Positions 1 through 5,994 of a stretch of DNA of 8,374 nucleotides are shown in pieces. A model generated the notes under the pieces. The model was not told where the DNA came from. It ran no database searches and saw nothing but the letters and a program-made list of their open reading frames with translations. The position numbers and the translations under genes were made by a program. Source of the stretch: Sphingobium sp. (GTDB lineage Bacteria > Pseudomonadota > Alphaproteobacteria > Sphingomonadales > Sphingomonadaceae). Location of the stretch: positions 1 through 8,374 of the forward strand of contig JASBTC010000188.1 of NCBI GenBank assembly GCA_030148625.1, written 5' to 3'. Within the stretch, counting starts at the first letter, position 1. Every line of letters begins with the position of its first letter.

Positions 1-797
1 TAGGCGGCGACCTTGTCCGCCGCATCGACCGCGGCGACCGAATCCTCAAGATCAACGATGGTCGAGAGCGCGGATTCGAGCACCACATCGGCAAGGCCGG
101 CCGGATCGGTCCGGCCGATCGGGTGGTTGCGATCGATCACCAGTTCGATGTGCAGCCCGTTATGGACCAGCAGCAGATTGTCTCCCCGCGTACCGGCGAA
201 TTGGGCGCGATCGGCCAGGTCGGGCGTGCCGCCGGTCCAGTCGGTCCAGCTTCCGCTCGCCAGCGGCACGGCGCGGTCGAGGAACGCCTTGGTCCATGCG
301 ATCACCTGCGCGCCGCGCACGGGATCATAGCCGGGGCCGGATGCCGCACCGGGCAGGGCATCGGTGCCGTACAGCGCGTCGTAGAGGCTGCCCCAGCGCG
401 CATTCGCCGCGTTGAGCAGGAAGCGGGCGTTGAGCACGGGCACCACGAGCTGCGGGCCGGCGAGCGTCGCCAGCTCGGCATCGACATTCTCGGACGCGAT
501 CGCGAAGGGCGCGGGCTCGTCGACCAGATAGCCGATCGAGCGGAGGAACCCGGCATAGGCCGGTCCGTCGACGGCCTGGCCGGCGCGCGCCTCGTGCCAT
601 TGGTCGATCTGCGCCTGAAGCGCGTCGCGCTTCGCGAGCAGCGCGGCGTTTTCGGGCGCGAAACGCGCGAATACCGCGGAGACTCCGGACCAGAAGGCCT
701 CGGGATCGAGCCCGGTGCCGGGCAGCGCCTGATCCTCGATGAAGCGGACGAGCTCTTCCGCGACCCGGATGCCTGCCTTGTCGATCATGTCGGCCAT
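1..797 (-). CDS. glcB: Malate synthase G, N-terminal part (3' end outside window)
   Basis: Malate synthase G condenses glyoxylate with acetyl-CoA to give malate, in the cytoplasm, in the glyoxylate and glycolate routes. The visible 265 codons translate without a stop and follow the N-terminal third of the family. This includes the strongly conserved stretch around residues 129-146 (NAANARWGSLYDALYGTD), the GTRGDNLLLVHNGLHIE region at 202-218, and the start of the TIM barrel with the VDLEDSVAAVDAADK motif at 248-262. The next codon at the window edge begins TA, consistent with the Tyr that follows in this family. The catalytic residues lie in the missing part. ATG at 797 is chosen because an AGGGAGAC ribosome site lies at 803-810; a second ATG three codons in, at 788, has worse spacing. 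The gene is divergent from the LysR regulator. Identification is firm; the full family length is about 700-720 residues. Confidence 0.95.
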   Translation of the reverse strand, partial: MADMIDKAGIRVAEELVRFIEDQALPGTGLDPEAFWSGVSAVFARFAPENAALLAKRDALQAQIDQWHEARAGQAVDGPAYAGFLRSIGYLVDEPAPFAIASENVDAELATLAGPQLVVPVLNARFLLNAANARWGSLYDALYGTDALPGAASGPGYDPVRGAQVIAWTKAFLDRAVPLASGSWTDWTGGTPDLADRAQFAGTRGDNLLLVHNGLHIELVIDRNHPIGRTDPAGLADVVLESALSTIVDLEDSVAAVDAADKVAA

Positions 798-802
798 CTG
801 CC

Positions 803-824
803 GTCTCCCTGATGATAATCAGGG
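803..824 (-). promoter_or_regulatory. glcB leader: Shine-Dalgarno inside a perfect inverted repeat
   Basis: On the minus strand the leader reads CCCTGAT-tatc-ATCAGGG (824 to 807), a perfect 7-base inverted repeat with a 4-base loop. The last four bases of its second arm are the AGGG of the glcB ribosome site AGGGAGAC (810 to 803), nine bases before the ATG. In RNA it could form a hairpin that hides the ribosome site; in DNA it could be an operator. The sequence alone does not decide between these. Confidence 0.5.
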
Positions 825-858
825 TCCAGATAGGCGATAGCCATATCCGCCGGTAGAG

Positions 859-895
859 TATAAAAAAGAGAGACAGTTTATCTCTCAGGGAAAAG
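859..895 (+). promoter_or_regulatory. LysR gene leader: -10-like box, palindrome and ribosome site
   Basis: A TATAAA box at 859-864 could be the -10 element of the LysR gene, although no good -35 is visible. Just downstream, GAGAGA (868-873) and TCTCTC (881-886) form a 19-base imperfect palindrome with a 7-base spacer. It sits where transcription would start, which suits a site for negative autoregulation. The ribosome site AGGGAA at 887-892 follows directly. These are inferences from position and symmetry. Confidence 0.4.
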
Positions 896-1777
896 ATGAT
901 GGACGCCGATCACGCGCTGTTCGCCACCGTCGTCGCGTCCGGCAGCCTGTCCGCCGCGGCGCGTGCGCTGGGCATTTCGCCGGCGATGGTGTCGAAACGG
1001 ATCGCGCGGCTGGAACAGCGGCTGGGCACGCGTCTGCTCCATCGGACGACGCGGACGATGGAACTGACGCCATTGGGCGAACAATTCCACCGCGACGTGG
1101 TGGACTTGCTGTCCGCGCTCGAAAAGGCGGAGGCCAGGCTGATCGGTGCGGCCGAGCCGCGGGGATCGCTCGTCGTCACAGCGCCGACAAGCTTCGGACG
1201 CATGCATGTCGCGCCGCATCTGGCCGGCTTCCTGCGCGCCTATCCGCACATCCAACTCACCCTCGACCTGACCGACAGTTTTGTCGACATGGTTTCGGGG
1301 CGGATCGACATGGCGATCCGCATCGCCCAGGCGAAGGGCGTGGGGCTGGACGGCCGCAAGCTCGCGACAAGCGAGCGCATCCTGTGTACGGCACCCGACT
1401 ATCTGGCCCGCAATGGCGCGCCCGAAACGATCGAAGGATTGAAGCGACATCGGTTGCTGGCTGCCGAGGGGCAATGGCCCTGGATCCTGGCGCGCGGCGG
1501 CAGGACCATCAATGTCGAGGGGGTGAGCACCGTCCGCACCAATTCGAGCGAGGTGGTGCGCGAACTGGCGGTGGCGGGCGTCGGCATCGCGCTCAGGTCG
1601 CTATGGGACGTCAGCGGGGAACTGAAGGACGGACGGCTTGTCCGTGTGCTCCCTGATTATGGCGGGGTCGCCGATCTCGGCATCTTCGCCGTCTATCCGG
1701 CCTCGCCCTTCGTGCCCGCGCATGTGCGGGCGCTGACCGATTATCTTGCGGATCTGTACGCCGATCCGCTCTGGTAG
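896..1777 (+). CDS. LysR-family transcriptional regulator
   Basis: This is a cytoplasmic DNA-binding regulator of typical LysR length (293 residues). The N-terminal winged helix-turn-helix covers about residues 5-63, with the classic pattern GSLSAAARALGISPAMVSKR followed by IARLEQRLGTRLLHRTTR and LTPLGE. A linker helix runs to about 88 and the two-lobed effector-binding domain fills about 91-293, starting GSLVVTAPTSFGR. It resembles the large group of LysR proteins often annotated as CrgA- or DsdC-like, whose effectors are mostly unknown. ATG at 896 and ATG at 899 are adjacent; the AGGGAA ribosome site at 887-892 is better spaced for the second, so the protein may lack the first Met. The gene is divergent from glcB, with 98 shared bases, and convergent with the alpha/beta hydrolase. 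LysR regulators often control the divergent neighbour, so glcB is one candidate target; this is not shown. Confidence 0.93.
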   Translation: MMDADHALFATVVASGSLSAAARALGISPAMVSKRIARLEQRLGTRLLHRTTRTMELTPLGEQFHRDVVDLLSALEKAEARLIGAAEPRGSLVVTAPTSFGRMHVAPHLAGFLRAYPHIQLTLDLTDSFVDMVSGRIDMAIRIAQAKGVGLDGRKLATSERILCTAPDYLARNGAPETIEGLKRHRLLAAEGQWPWILARGGRTINVEGVSTVRTNSSEVVRELAVAGVGIALRSLWDVSGELKDGRLVRVLPDYGGVADLGIFAVYPASPFVPAHVRALTDYLADLYADPLW

Positions 1778-1791
1778 ATCGGCCTGAGCCG

Positions 1792-1820
1792 TGCCGGGCC
1801 GCCGCTCGGACGGCCCGGCA
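1792..1820. terminator. Perfect inverted repeat between convergent genes, possible bidirectional terminator
   Basis: TGCCGGGCCG (1792-1801) and CGGCCCGGCA (1811-1820) are exact reverse complements around a 9-base loop, and the loop could pair a further CCG/CGG. It lies in the 49 bases between the LysR stop (1777) and the alpha/beta hydrolase stop (1827). A very stable GC stem in this place suggests transcription termination in both directions. No T tract follows on either side, so it is not a textbook intrinsic terminator. Confidence 0.55.
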
Positions 1821-1826
1821 TGATGG

Positions 1827-2588
1827 TCATGCGGCGTCGAGCAGGAAGTTCAGTGCCGCGTTGGTGATGGTGGAAGGCGCTTCGAAGGTCGCCCAATGGC
1901 CGCAGCGGTCGAGCACGCGATATTCGGCGCCGCCGATCGCGCCCGCCAATGCCTTCACGGCGCGGGGCGGGGCGGTGCCGTCCTCGTCGCCGGTCAGCAG
2001 CAGCGTTGGCACCGCGATCTTCGCGACGTCGGCGCCCTGGACCGCGGCCAGCGCCTCGCAGGTCAGCGCATAGCCCTCGGGATCCTGGCGCATCAGCATC
2101 TCGCGCACCAGCGCCGCGACCGCAGGCTGGCTGGCCTTGGTGTTGGCGGAGGTGCCGCCCTGGACGATGGCGTCGGCAATCCCCGCCATGCCCGATTGGC
2201 GGGCGGTGCCGGCACGATCGCGCAGCGCGGTACGGGCGCCCTCGGGTGGAGCGAGCAGCGGGCCGACCAGCACCAGGCTGCGCACCAGATCGGGCCGGCG
2301 CACCGCGAGGTGCTGGCAGACGACCGTGCCCAGCGAATGGCCGACGACGTGCCAGCGGCCGCCGCCGTTCGCCTCGATCAGCGCGGCCATATCGTCGGCG
2401 AGCGCGACGAGGTCGAGCGTGTCGGGCGTGGCGCTGCGGCCCGATCCGGGCAGGTCCGGGCGGACGCATTTGAAGAAGCGCTGGAGCACCGCCACCTGCG
2501 GCGTGAACACGTTGGACGTGCCGCCCAGTCCGTGGACGAACAGGATCGGATCCCCTTCGCCCTGTATTTCCGTAACCCAATTCGACAT
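1827..2588 (-). CDS. Alpha/beta hydrolase (3-oxoadipate enol-lactonase-like fold)
   Basis: This is a 253-residue soluble alpha/beta hydrolase that probably hydrolyses an ester, lactone or C-C bond of a catabolic intermediate. The oxyanion segment HGLGG is at residues 19-23 and the nucleophile elbow GHSLG at 83-87 gives Ser85. The likely acid is Asp203 in LTGDEDGTAPP, and the base is His231 in CGHW. Length and layout match the enol-lactonase / BphD / proline iminopeptidase-like group; nothing visible fixes the substrate. The ATG is preceded by GGAG (2597-2600) with an 8-base spacing. It is the last gene of the operon, only 13 bases after the FAH stop, so co-transcription with the FAH gene is very likely. 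The three catalytic residues are in the expected order and spacing, so it should be active. Confidence 0.92.
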   Translation of the reverse strand: MSNWVTEIQGEGDPILFVHGLGGTSNVFTPQVAVLQRFFKCVRPDLPGSGRSATPDTLDLVALADDMAALIEANGGGRWHVVGHSLGTVVCQHLAVRRPDLVRSLVLVGPLLAPPEGARTALRDRAGTARQSGMAGIADAIVQGGTSANTKASQPAVAALVREMLMRQDPEGYALTCEALAAVQGADVAKIAVPTLLLTGDEDGTAPPRAVKALAGAIGGAEYRVLDRCGHWATFEAPSTITNAALNFLLDAA

Positions 2589-2601
2589 GATGCTGGCTCC
2601 G

Positions 2602-3465
2602 TTATGCGATGACGTTGCTGAGGCGGCCGAGACCTGTGATCTCGACCGAGACGCGGTCTCCGGGCACCAGATAGCGGGGCGGATCGAAACCGATGCCGAC
2701 GCCCTCGGGCGTGCCGGTGGCGATGATGTCGCCGGGATAGAGCGTGATTCCCGCGGACAGCGCTTCGATCAGCGTCGGTATGTCGAAGATCAGATCGGAC
2801 GTGATCGCATCCTGGCGCAATTCGTCGTTCACCCAGCAGCGGACATTGAGATTCTCGGGCTCGACCTCGTCGGCGGTCACCAGCCACGGCCCCATCGGGC
2901 AGAAAGTGTCGAGCGACTTGCCGATCAGCCACTGCTTGTGCGTCGACTGAAGGTCGCGGGCCGTCATGTCGTTGACGATCATATAGCCCCAGACATGATC
3001 ATAGGCATCGGCCTTGGAGATGCCGCGGCCGCCCTTGCCGATCACGATCGCCAGTTCGGCCTCATAGTCGACCTTGTCGCTGACGCCGGTCGGGTAGCGG
3101 ATCGGCTGTCCGGTCGCGATCACGCTTTCGGGCACCTTGGAAAAGATGATCGGCGCCTTGGGGATGGCATCGGCGGCGCTCTGCGCGCTGCTGTCGAAAC
3201 CGCTGCGGGTGAATTCATGCGCATGCGCGTGATAATTCTTGCCGACGCAGAAGATGTTCCGGCGCGGCGCCGGGATCGGTGCGAGCATCTCGACGGCGGA
3301 CAGGTCCACTCCGTCGCCCGTCGGCACCGGCAGTGCGCCGCCCGCGGCATCCCCGGCGATGATGTCGAGCAGGGTCGTGCCGTCGAGCAGCCACGCGCGA
3401 TTGGCGTCCGGATCGATGATGGCGGCGCATGTCCTTCCGTCATGCCGAACGGTCGCAAACTTCAT
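2602..3465 (-). CDS. Fumarylacetoacetate hydrolase (FAH) family enzyme
   Basis: FAH-family enzymes use a divalent metal to hydrolyse, decarboxylate or isomerise acylpyruvate-like compounds, typically late in aromatic or sugar-acid breakdown. The 287-residue product has an N-terminal small domain (about 1-65) and the FAH fold (about 68-287). The metal ligands are Glu135 and Glu137 in DYEAELAIVIG and Asp166 in VNDMTARD. The lid-type NYxxHxxE motif gives His81 and Glu84. GKSLDTFCPMGPW (182-194) and GTPEGVG (251-257) are family signatures. This layout fits fumarylpyruvate hydrolase, 2-hydroxyhepta-2,4-diene-1,7-dioate isomerase, acylpyruvase or ureidoglycolate lyase, which cannot be separated by eye. 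The ATG at 3465 follows TCCAATC and an AAAGGA ribosome site (3475-3480). The frame stays open 44 codons further upstream, but that stretch is low-complexity and overlaps the end of the DUF1097 gene, so I reject it. Confidence 0.93.
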   Translation of the reverse strand: MKFATVRHDGRTCAAIIDPDANRAWLLDGTTLLDIIAGDAAGGALPVPTGDGVDLSAVEMLAPIPAPRRNIFCVGKNYHAHAHEFTRSGFDSSAQSAADAIPKAPIIFSKVPESVIATGQPIRYPTGVSDKVDYEAELAIVIGKGGRGISKADAYDHVWGYMIVNDMTARDLQSTHKQWLIGKSLDTFCPMGPWLVTADEVEPENLNVRCWVNDELRQDAITSDLIFDIPTLIEALSAGITLYPGDIIATGTPEGVGIGFDPPRYLVPGDRVSVEITGLGRLSNVIA

Positions 3466-3485
3466 GATTGGATGTCCTTTCTCTG

Positions 3486-3505
3486 CGGGGCCGATCGTTG
3501 CCCCG
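3486..3505 (-). promoter_or_regulatory. GC-rich inverted repeat just upstream of the FAH ribosome site
   Basis: CGGGGC (3486-3491) and GCCCCG (3500-3505) form a perfect 6-base stem around an 8-base loop, in the 73-base gap between the DUF1097 stop and the FAH start. It ends five bases before the AAAGGA ribosome site. It could protect or process the mRNA or attenuate transcription inside the operon. No T tract follows, so a terminator is unlikely. Confidence 0.35.
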
Positions 3506-3538
3506 ATTCCCCGGCTTGATCGGTGCCGGTTTGAATGA

Positions 3539-4027
3539 TCAGTGGCTGTGAATCTTGTGGGCGAAATGCGCGGCCACCCAGCCGCACGCGCCGCCAAAGG
3601 CGACGGGCGCGGCGAGCATCGCCAGGCTTTCGAGGCTGGGCTCGAGGTGAGACGCGAAATAGCCCGTCATGCCCAGGAAATAGCCGATGATGCTGTTCAC
3701 CGGTGGGGTGAGCATCGACAGCATCGCGATCGTCGCCAGGAAGAAGACGACGATGATCAGGGCCAGCGTGCCCAGGCTGTGGATCGAGGCCAGCACCGTG
3801 GCGCCGACCATGCCGAGGACGATGCCGAGGATCACGCACGCGATCGCCTGCGCGCCGCCCTTTGCGGTGCCGCCGCCCGTACTGAACGCGCACCAGCCCA
3901 GGAAGAGCAGCCAGGGCTGGAAACCCGCGACCGCGCAGAGCCCGGAACCGAGCGCCGCGACCAGCCCGACCCACATCGCGACCAGCAGATAGCCCGCATT
4001 GCCGCCCTTCGAAACCTGCTCGCTCAT
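3539..4027 (-). CDS. DUF1097 family inner-membrane protein
   Basis: The predicted 162-residue protein is mostly hydrophobic. Five or six membrane segments lie roughly at 13-33, 36-50, 60-80, 86-106, 108-124 and 134-153. The FLGWCAFSTGGGTAKGG stretch (42-58) resembles the WAGFLGCTAYFACPQGG region I recall from E. coli YcdZ, a DUF1097 protein of almost the same size. The family has no established biochemical role; an uptake, export or channel function is possible. The C-terminus is His-rich (HFAHKIHSH, 154-162), which might bind metal. I start it at the ATG at 4027 because GGGAGAG precedes it closely; the frame is open upstream to 4075 but would run into the amidohydrolase end without gain. It lies between two enzyme genes in the operon, so it plausibly handles the substrate or a product of the pathway. 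Confidence 0.82.
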   Translation of the reverse strand: MSEQVSKGGNAGYLLVAMWVGLVAALGSGLCAVAGFQPWLLFLGWCAFSTGGGTAKGGAQAIACVILGIVLGMVGATVLASIHSLGTLALIIVVFFLATIAMLSMLTPPVNSIIGYFLGMTGYFASHLEPSLESLAMLAAPVAFGGACGWVAAHFAHKIHSH

Positions 4028-4044
4028 CGATCTCTCCCTCTTTT

Positions 4045-4076
4045 GTGATCCAATGCGTGTGGAATCGTGATCCAAT
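4045..4076. repeat. Exact 10-base direct repeat between amidohydrolase and DUF1097 genes
   Basis: GTGATCCAAT occurs at 4045-4054 and again at 4067-4076, 22 bases apart start to start, or about two helical turns. Both copies fall in the 52-base intergenic gap upstream of the DUF1097 ribosome site. On the minus strand the first reads GCATTGGATCAC; GCATTGGATCAG, one base different, occurs at 6873-6884 in front of the GntR gene. The spacing suits two protomers of a DNA-binding protein on one face, but no regulator is proven. Confidence 0.5.
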
Positions 4077-4079
4077 CGC

Positions 4080-5330
4080 TCAGTGCGTGGGCGGCGCCTT
4101 GTGGAAGCTGCCGTCCTTCATCACCGCGGCAATGCGGCTTTCGTCCTGCAGGATGGTGATGTCGGCCAGCGGGTCGCCGTCGACCAGGATCAGATCGGCC
4201 AGAGAGGTTTCCCGCACTCTGCCCAGCTCGTGCGGCCGGCCCATGGCCTCGCCGCCCGTCGCGGTCGCGGCAACGATCGCCTCCATCGGCGTGAAGCCGA
4301 ACAGATCGACGAAATATTCGAGATCCTTGGCGTAGGTACCGTGCGGGGTCCAGGCGAAGCCATAATCGCCGCCGGGGACCAGGCGGATGCCTGCGGCCTT
4401 CATCTTCTTCACACCGGCGATGCAGGCTTCGAGTTCGCGATGATAACCCATGTCGCGGGCCATGTCGGGGGTGATCCCCCAGCCGGAGGCGTTGTACGAG
4501 GTCTGGTAGAGCCAGGCGACGCCGGGCCCGACGAAATGCCGGTCGCGCACGGCCGCGAGCTGCTCGATCGTCTCGTCGCTGGCGAAGCTGGCGTGATAGA
4601 TGAATTCGATGCCGTGCTTCAGGCATTGGCGCACGCTCTCGTCGGAGCGGGCATGCGCGGCGATGTAGGTGCCGGGCTTGCGGCGCGCTTCGGCCACTGC
4701 CTCGGCGACTTCGTCGTCGGCCATTGGCGTCCGCTCTGCGTCGATGCCGGCGATGTTCTCGCCCGACAGGTTGAGCTTGATGCCGTCCACGCCCTCTTTC
4801 AGGAGCTGGCGCACCGTACGCCGCATCTCCATCGGGCCGTTGATCACCTCGACATAGGTATAGGCGGCAACATGGCTGGGATTGAGATCGCCCAGGCCGC
4901 CGATGGTGGCGATCTCCGGGCCGTTGGCCAGATAACGCGGGCCGGGCAGCTTGCCCACATTGATATAGTTGCGGATCACCACGTCCAGCCGCGGCTTCGC
5001 GGCGGCGGCGCCCACGCACATGGTATAGCCCATGTCGAGATATTTCCGTGCCGAGCCCGCTGCCTCCAGCACATGTTCCTCCACCGGCATCATGCCGATT
5101 GCGTCGAGCGAATCCTGGTCGATCCAGCTGAAATGCGTATGCGCGTCGCACAGGCCGGACATCAGCGTCATGCCGCGCCCGTCGACGATCCGGTGGGGCT
5201 CGTGCGGGATCGCGCCGCGATCGCGCTCGACCCGGGCGATGCGATCACCCTCGACCAGCACGTCCGCCTCGAACGGCAGGTCGCCGCTGCTGTCGAGCAC
5301 GCGGACATTGGTGAACATCGTCGTCGCCAT
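4080..5330 (-). CDS. Metal-dependent amidohydrolase (imidazolonepropionase / Xaa-Pro dipeptidase-like)
   Basis: This 416-residue enzyme belongs to the amidohydrolase superfamily. A small beta-sandwich domain is built from both ends (about 1-58 and 370-416) around a TIM barrel. The expected metal ligands are visible: His64 and His66 (DAHTHF), Lys185 in GVDGIKLNLSG as the probable carbamylated bridging lysine, His226 (IAAHARSDE), His246 (FIYHASF) and catalytic Asp322 (VPGGDYGFAWTPHG). This set matches the binuclear imidazolonepropionase-like / prolidase-like group, which hydrolyses cyclic amides, N-acyl amino acids, dipeptides and some mycotoxin amides. No signal peptide is seen, so it should be cytoplasmic. 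The ATG at 5330 lies one base beyond the DUF1636 stop, with ribosome site GGGAGAG in that gene's last codons, which suggests translational coupling. An open upstream extension of 59 codons overlaps DUF1636 and is rejected. It is likely the enzyme that commits the substrate to the pathway. Confidence 0.93.
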   Translation of the reverse strand: MATTMFTNVRVLDSSGDLPFEADVLVEGDRIARVERDRGAIPHEPHRIVDGRGMTLMSGLCDAHTHFSWIDQDSLDAIGMMPVEEHVLEAAGSARKYLDMGYTMCVGAAAAKPRLDVVIRNYINVGKLPGPRYLANGPEIATIGGLGDLNPSHVAAYTYVEVINGPMEMRRTVRQLLKEGVDGIKLNLSGENIAGIDAERTPMADDEVAEAVAEARRKPGTYIAAHARSDESVRQCLKHGIEFIYHASFASDETIEQLAAVRDRHFVGPGVAWLYQTSYNASGWGITPDMARDMGYHRELEACIAGVKKMKAAGIRLVPGGDYGFAWTPHGTYAKDLEYFVDLFGFTPMEAIVAATATGGEAMGRPHELGRVRETSLADLILVDGDPLADITILQDESRIAAVMKDGSFHKAPPTH

Positions 5331-5331
5331 A

Positions 5332-5763
5332 TCAATCTCTCCCGATGCGGGGTGCGCCGCGCATGTGGTCAACCCCTGCGCCCGCATTGCGCGGTGCGAT
5401 CTGTGTCGCGACGCGGCCGAGAAGCTCGGCCGGCCATTGGTGCGCCGGAACCATGCCGTCCGGCGCGGCGGCATAAAGCGCGGCGAGACGGACGATCGCG
5501 TCGGCATCGCCTTCCTCCAGGCCGTCCAGCCGGACGGTCGCCCTGTCCGGCGCGCTCAGTTCGATATTGGCGGGGCGCCTGCAGCCCGCGAGGCATGGCA
5601 CCTGGCGCAGCATGATCCGGTTGCCGAGCACCGGATCCGCCAGTGTCGTGATCCTGCTAGCCAGACGTGCGCCGTGCGTGGAGCCGCGCACGAAGCGATC
5701 GCAGCGCACGCACGCCTTGAGCCGAACGGACGACGGCGATGGGCCATGGGTTACGCCGATCAT
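5332..5763 (-). CDS. DUF1636 family protein, putative Cys-ligated metal or Fe-S binding
   Basis: The small cytoplasmic protein (143 residues from the ATG at 5763) shows the DUF1636 pattern. CVRC near residue 18-21 is followed by VPCLAGC near 56-61, then a PDGMVPAHQWP segment near 101-111. The four cysteines (C-x2-C and C-x3-C) resemble the layout of thioredoxin-like [2Fe-2S] proteins, so metal or cluster binding is likely, but no activity is established for the family. Family members are often annotated as metal-binding and seen near cobalamin genes; none is present here. A GTG at 5766 directly before the ATG could also start it. The nearest purine-rich site, GGGGAG at 5779-5784, is rather far from either start. 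It is the first gene of the five-gene operon and ends one base before the amidohydrolase ATG, hinting at a functional pair, for example metal supply or electron transfer. Confidence 0.75.
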   Translation of the reverse strand: MIGVTHGPSPSSVRLKACVRCDRFVRGSTHGARLASRITTLADPVLGNRIMLRQVPCLAGCRRPANIELSAPDRATVRLDGLEEGDADAIVRLAALYAAAPDGMVPAHQWPAELLGRVATQIAPRNAGAGVDHMRGAPRIGRD

Positions 5764-5785
5764 CACGATTGTCGTCCGCTCCCCG

Positions 5786-5805
5786 TTCGTTCGCCAACGG
5801 ACGAA
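5786..5805. promoter_or_regulatory. Imperfect palindrome in operon leader
   Basis: TTCGT (5786-5790) and ACGAA (5801-5805) are exact inverted arms, and inner CG/CG bases also pair, giving seven of ten symmetric positions over 20 bases. It lies between the predicted transcription start and the DUF1636 start codon, where a bound repressor would block elongation or a hairpin would affect translation. It is a candidate GntR site only by position. Confidence 0.35.
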
Positions 5806-5829
5806 TCTGAACTTACACCAATGTCGCTG

Positions 5830-5860
5830 ATCGTAGACGTTAGTAGCCTATTGCGTCAAC
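5830..5860 (-). promoter_or_regulatory. Predicted promoter of the catabolic operon with overlapping inverted repeat
   Basis: On the minus strand TTGACG (5859-5854) and TACGAT (5835-5830) are 18 bases apart and form a reasonable sigma-70 type promoter, with a start expected near 5823 and a leader of about 60 bases. Arms GTAGACG (5833-5839) and CGTCAAC (5854-5860) are inverted with one mismatch and centres 21 bases apart. They cover both promoter boxes and so could be an operator. The rest of the 228-base gap (5767-5994) shows only a weak GGGCG/CGCCC repeat near 5936-5952 and no coding sequence I can support. Confidence 0.5.
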
Positions 5861-5994
5861 AGGGTTCATATTATGCGCAGCGGCTGCCGATCGTGGTGCA
5901 TGGACGCGTAGCGCACCCGCGGGGAGGCGGATCAGGGCGCAGACAACGCCCCGTTGCGGATCGATTTATGGATTTTCCGCGGGATTAGCGGGTT

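Noticed and set aside
123..812. Long open frame on the plus strand opposite the glcB fragment
   Set aside because: Its translation is low in recognisable pattern and it lies wholly opposite a clear malate synthase G reading frame; it is a shadow of GC-rich coding sequence.
2137..3519. 460-codon open frame on the plus strand across the alpha/beta hydrolase and FAH genes
   Set aside because: It spans two convincing minus-strand genes and their junction, and shows no family motif.
3466..3597. 44-residue N-terminal extension of the FAH protein
   Set aside because: The extension overlaps the DUF1097 gene end, contains no family sequence, and a good ribosome site precedes the internal ATG at 3465.
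4083..5615. 510-codon open frame on the plus strand opposite the amidohydrolase
   Set aside because: The minus-strand frame carries all amidohydrolase motifs with metal ligands in order; the plus-strand product has no recognisable domain and biased composition typical of antisense frames.
5936..5952. GGGCG/CGCCC repeat downstream of the GntR gene as a terminator
   Set aside because: The stem is only five bases, has no T tract on the minus strand, and such GC repeats are frequent here.
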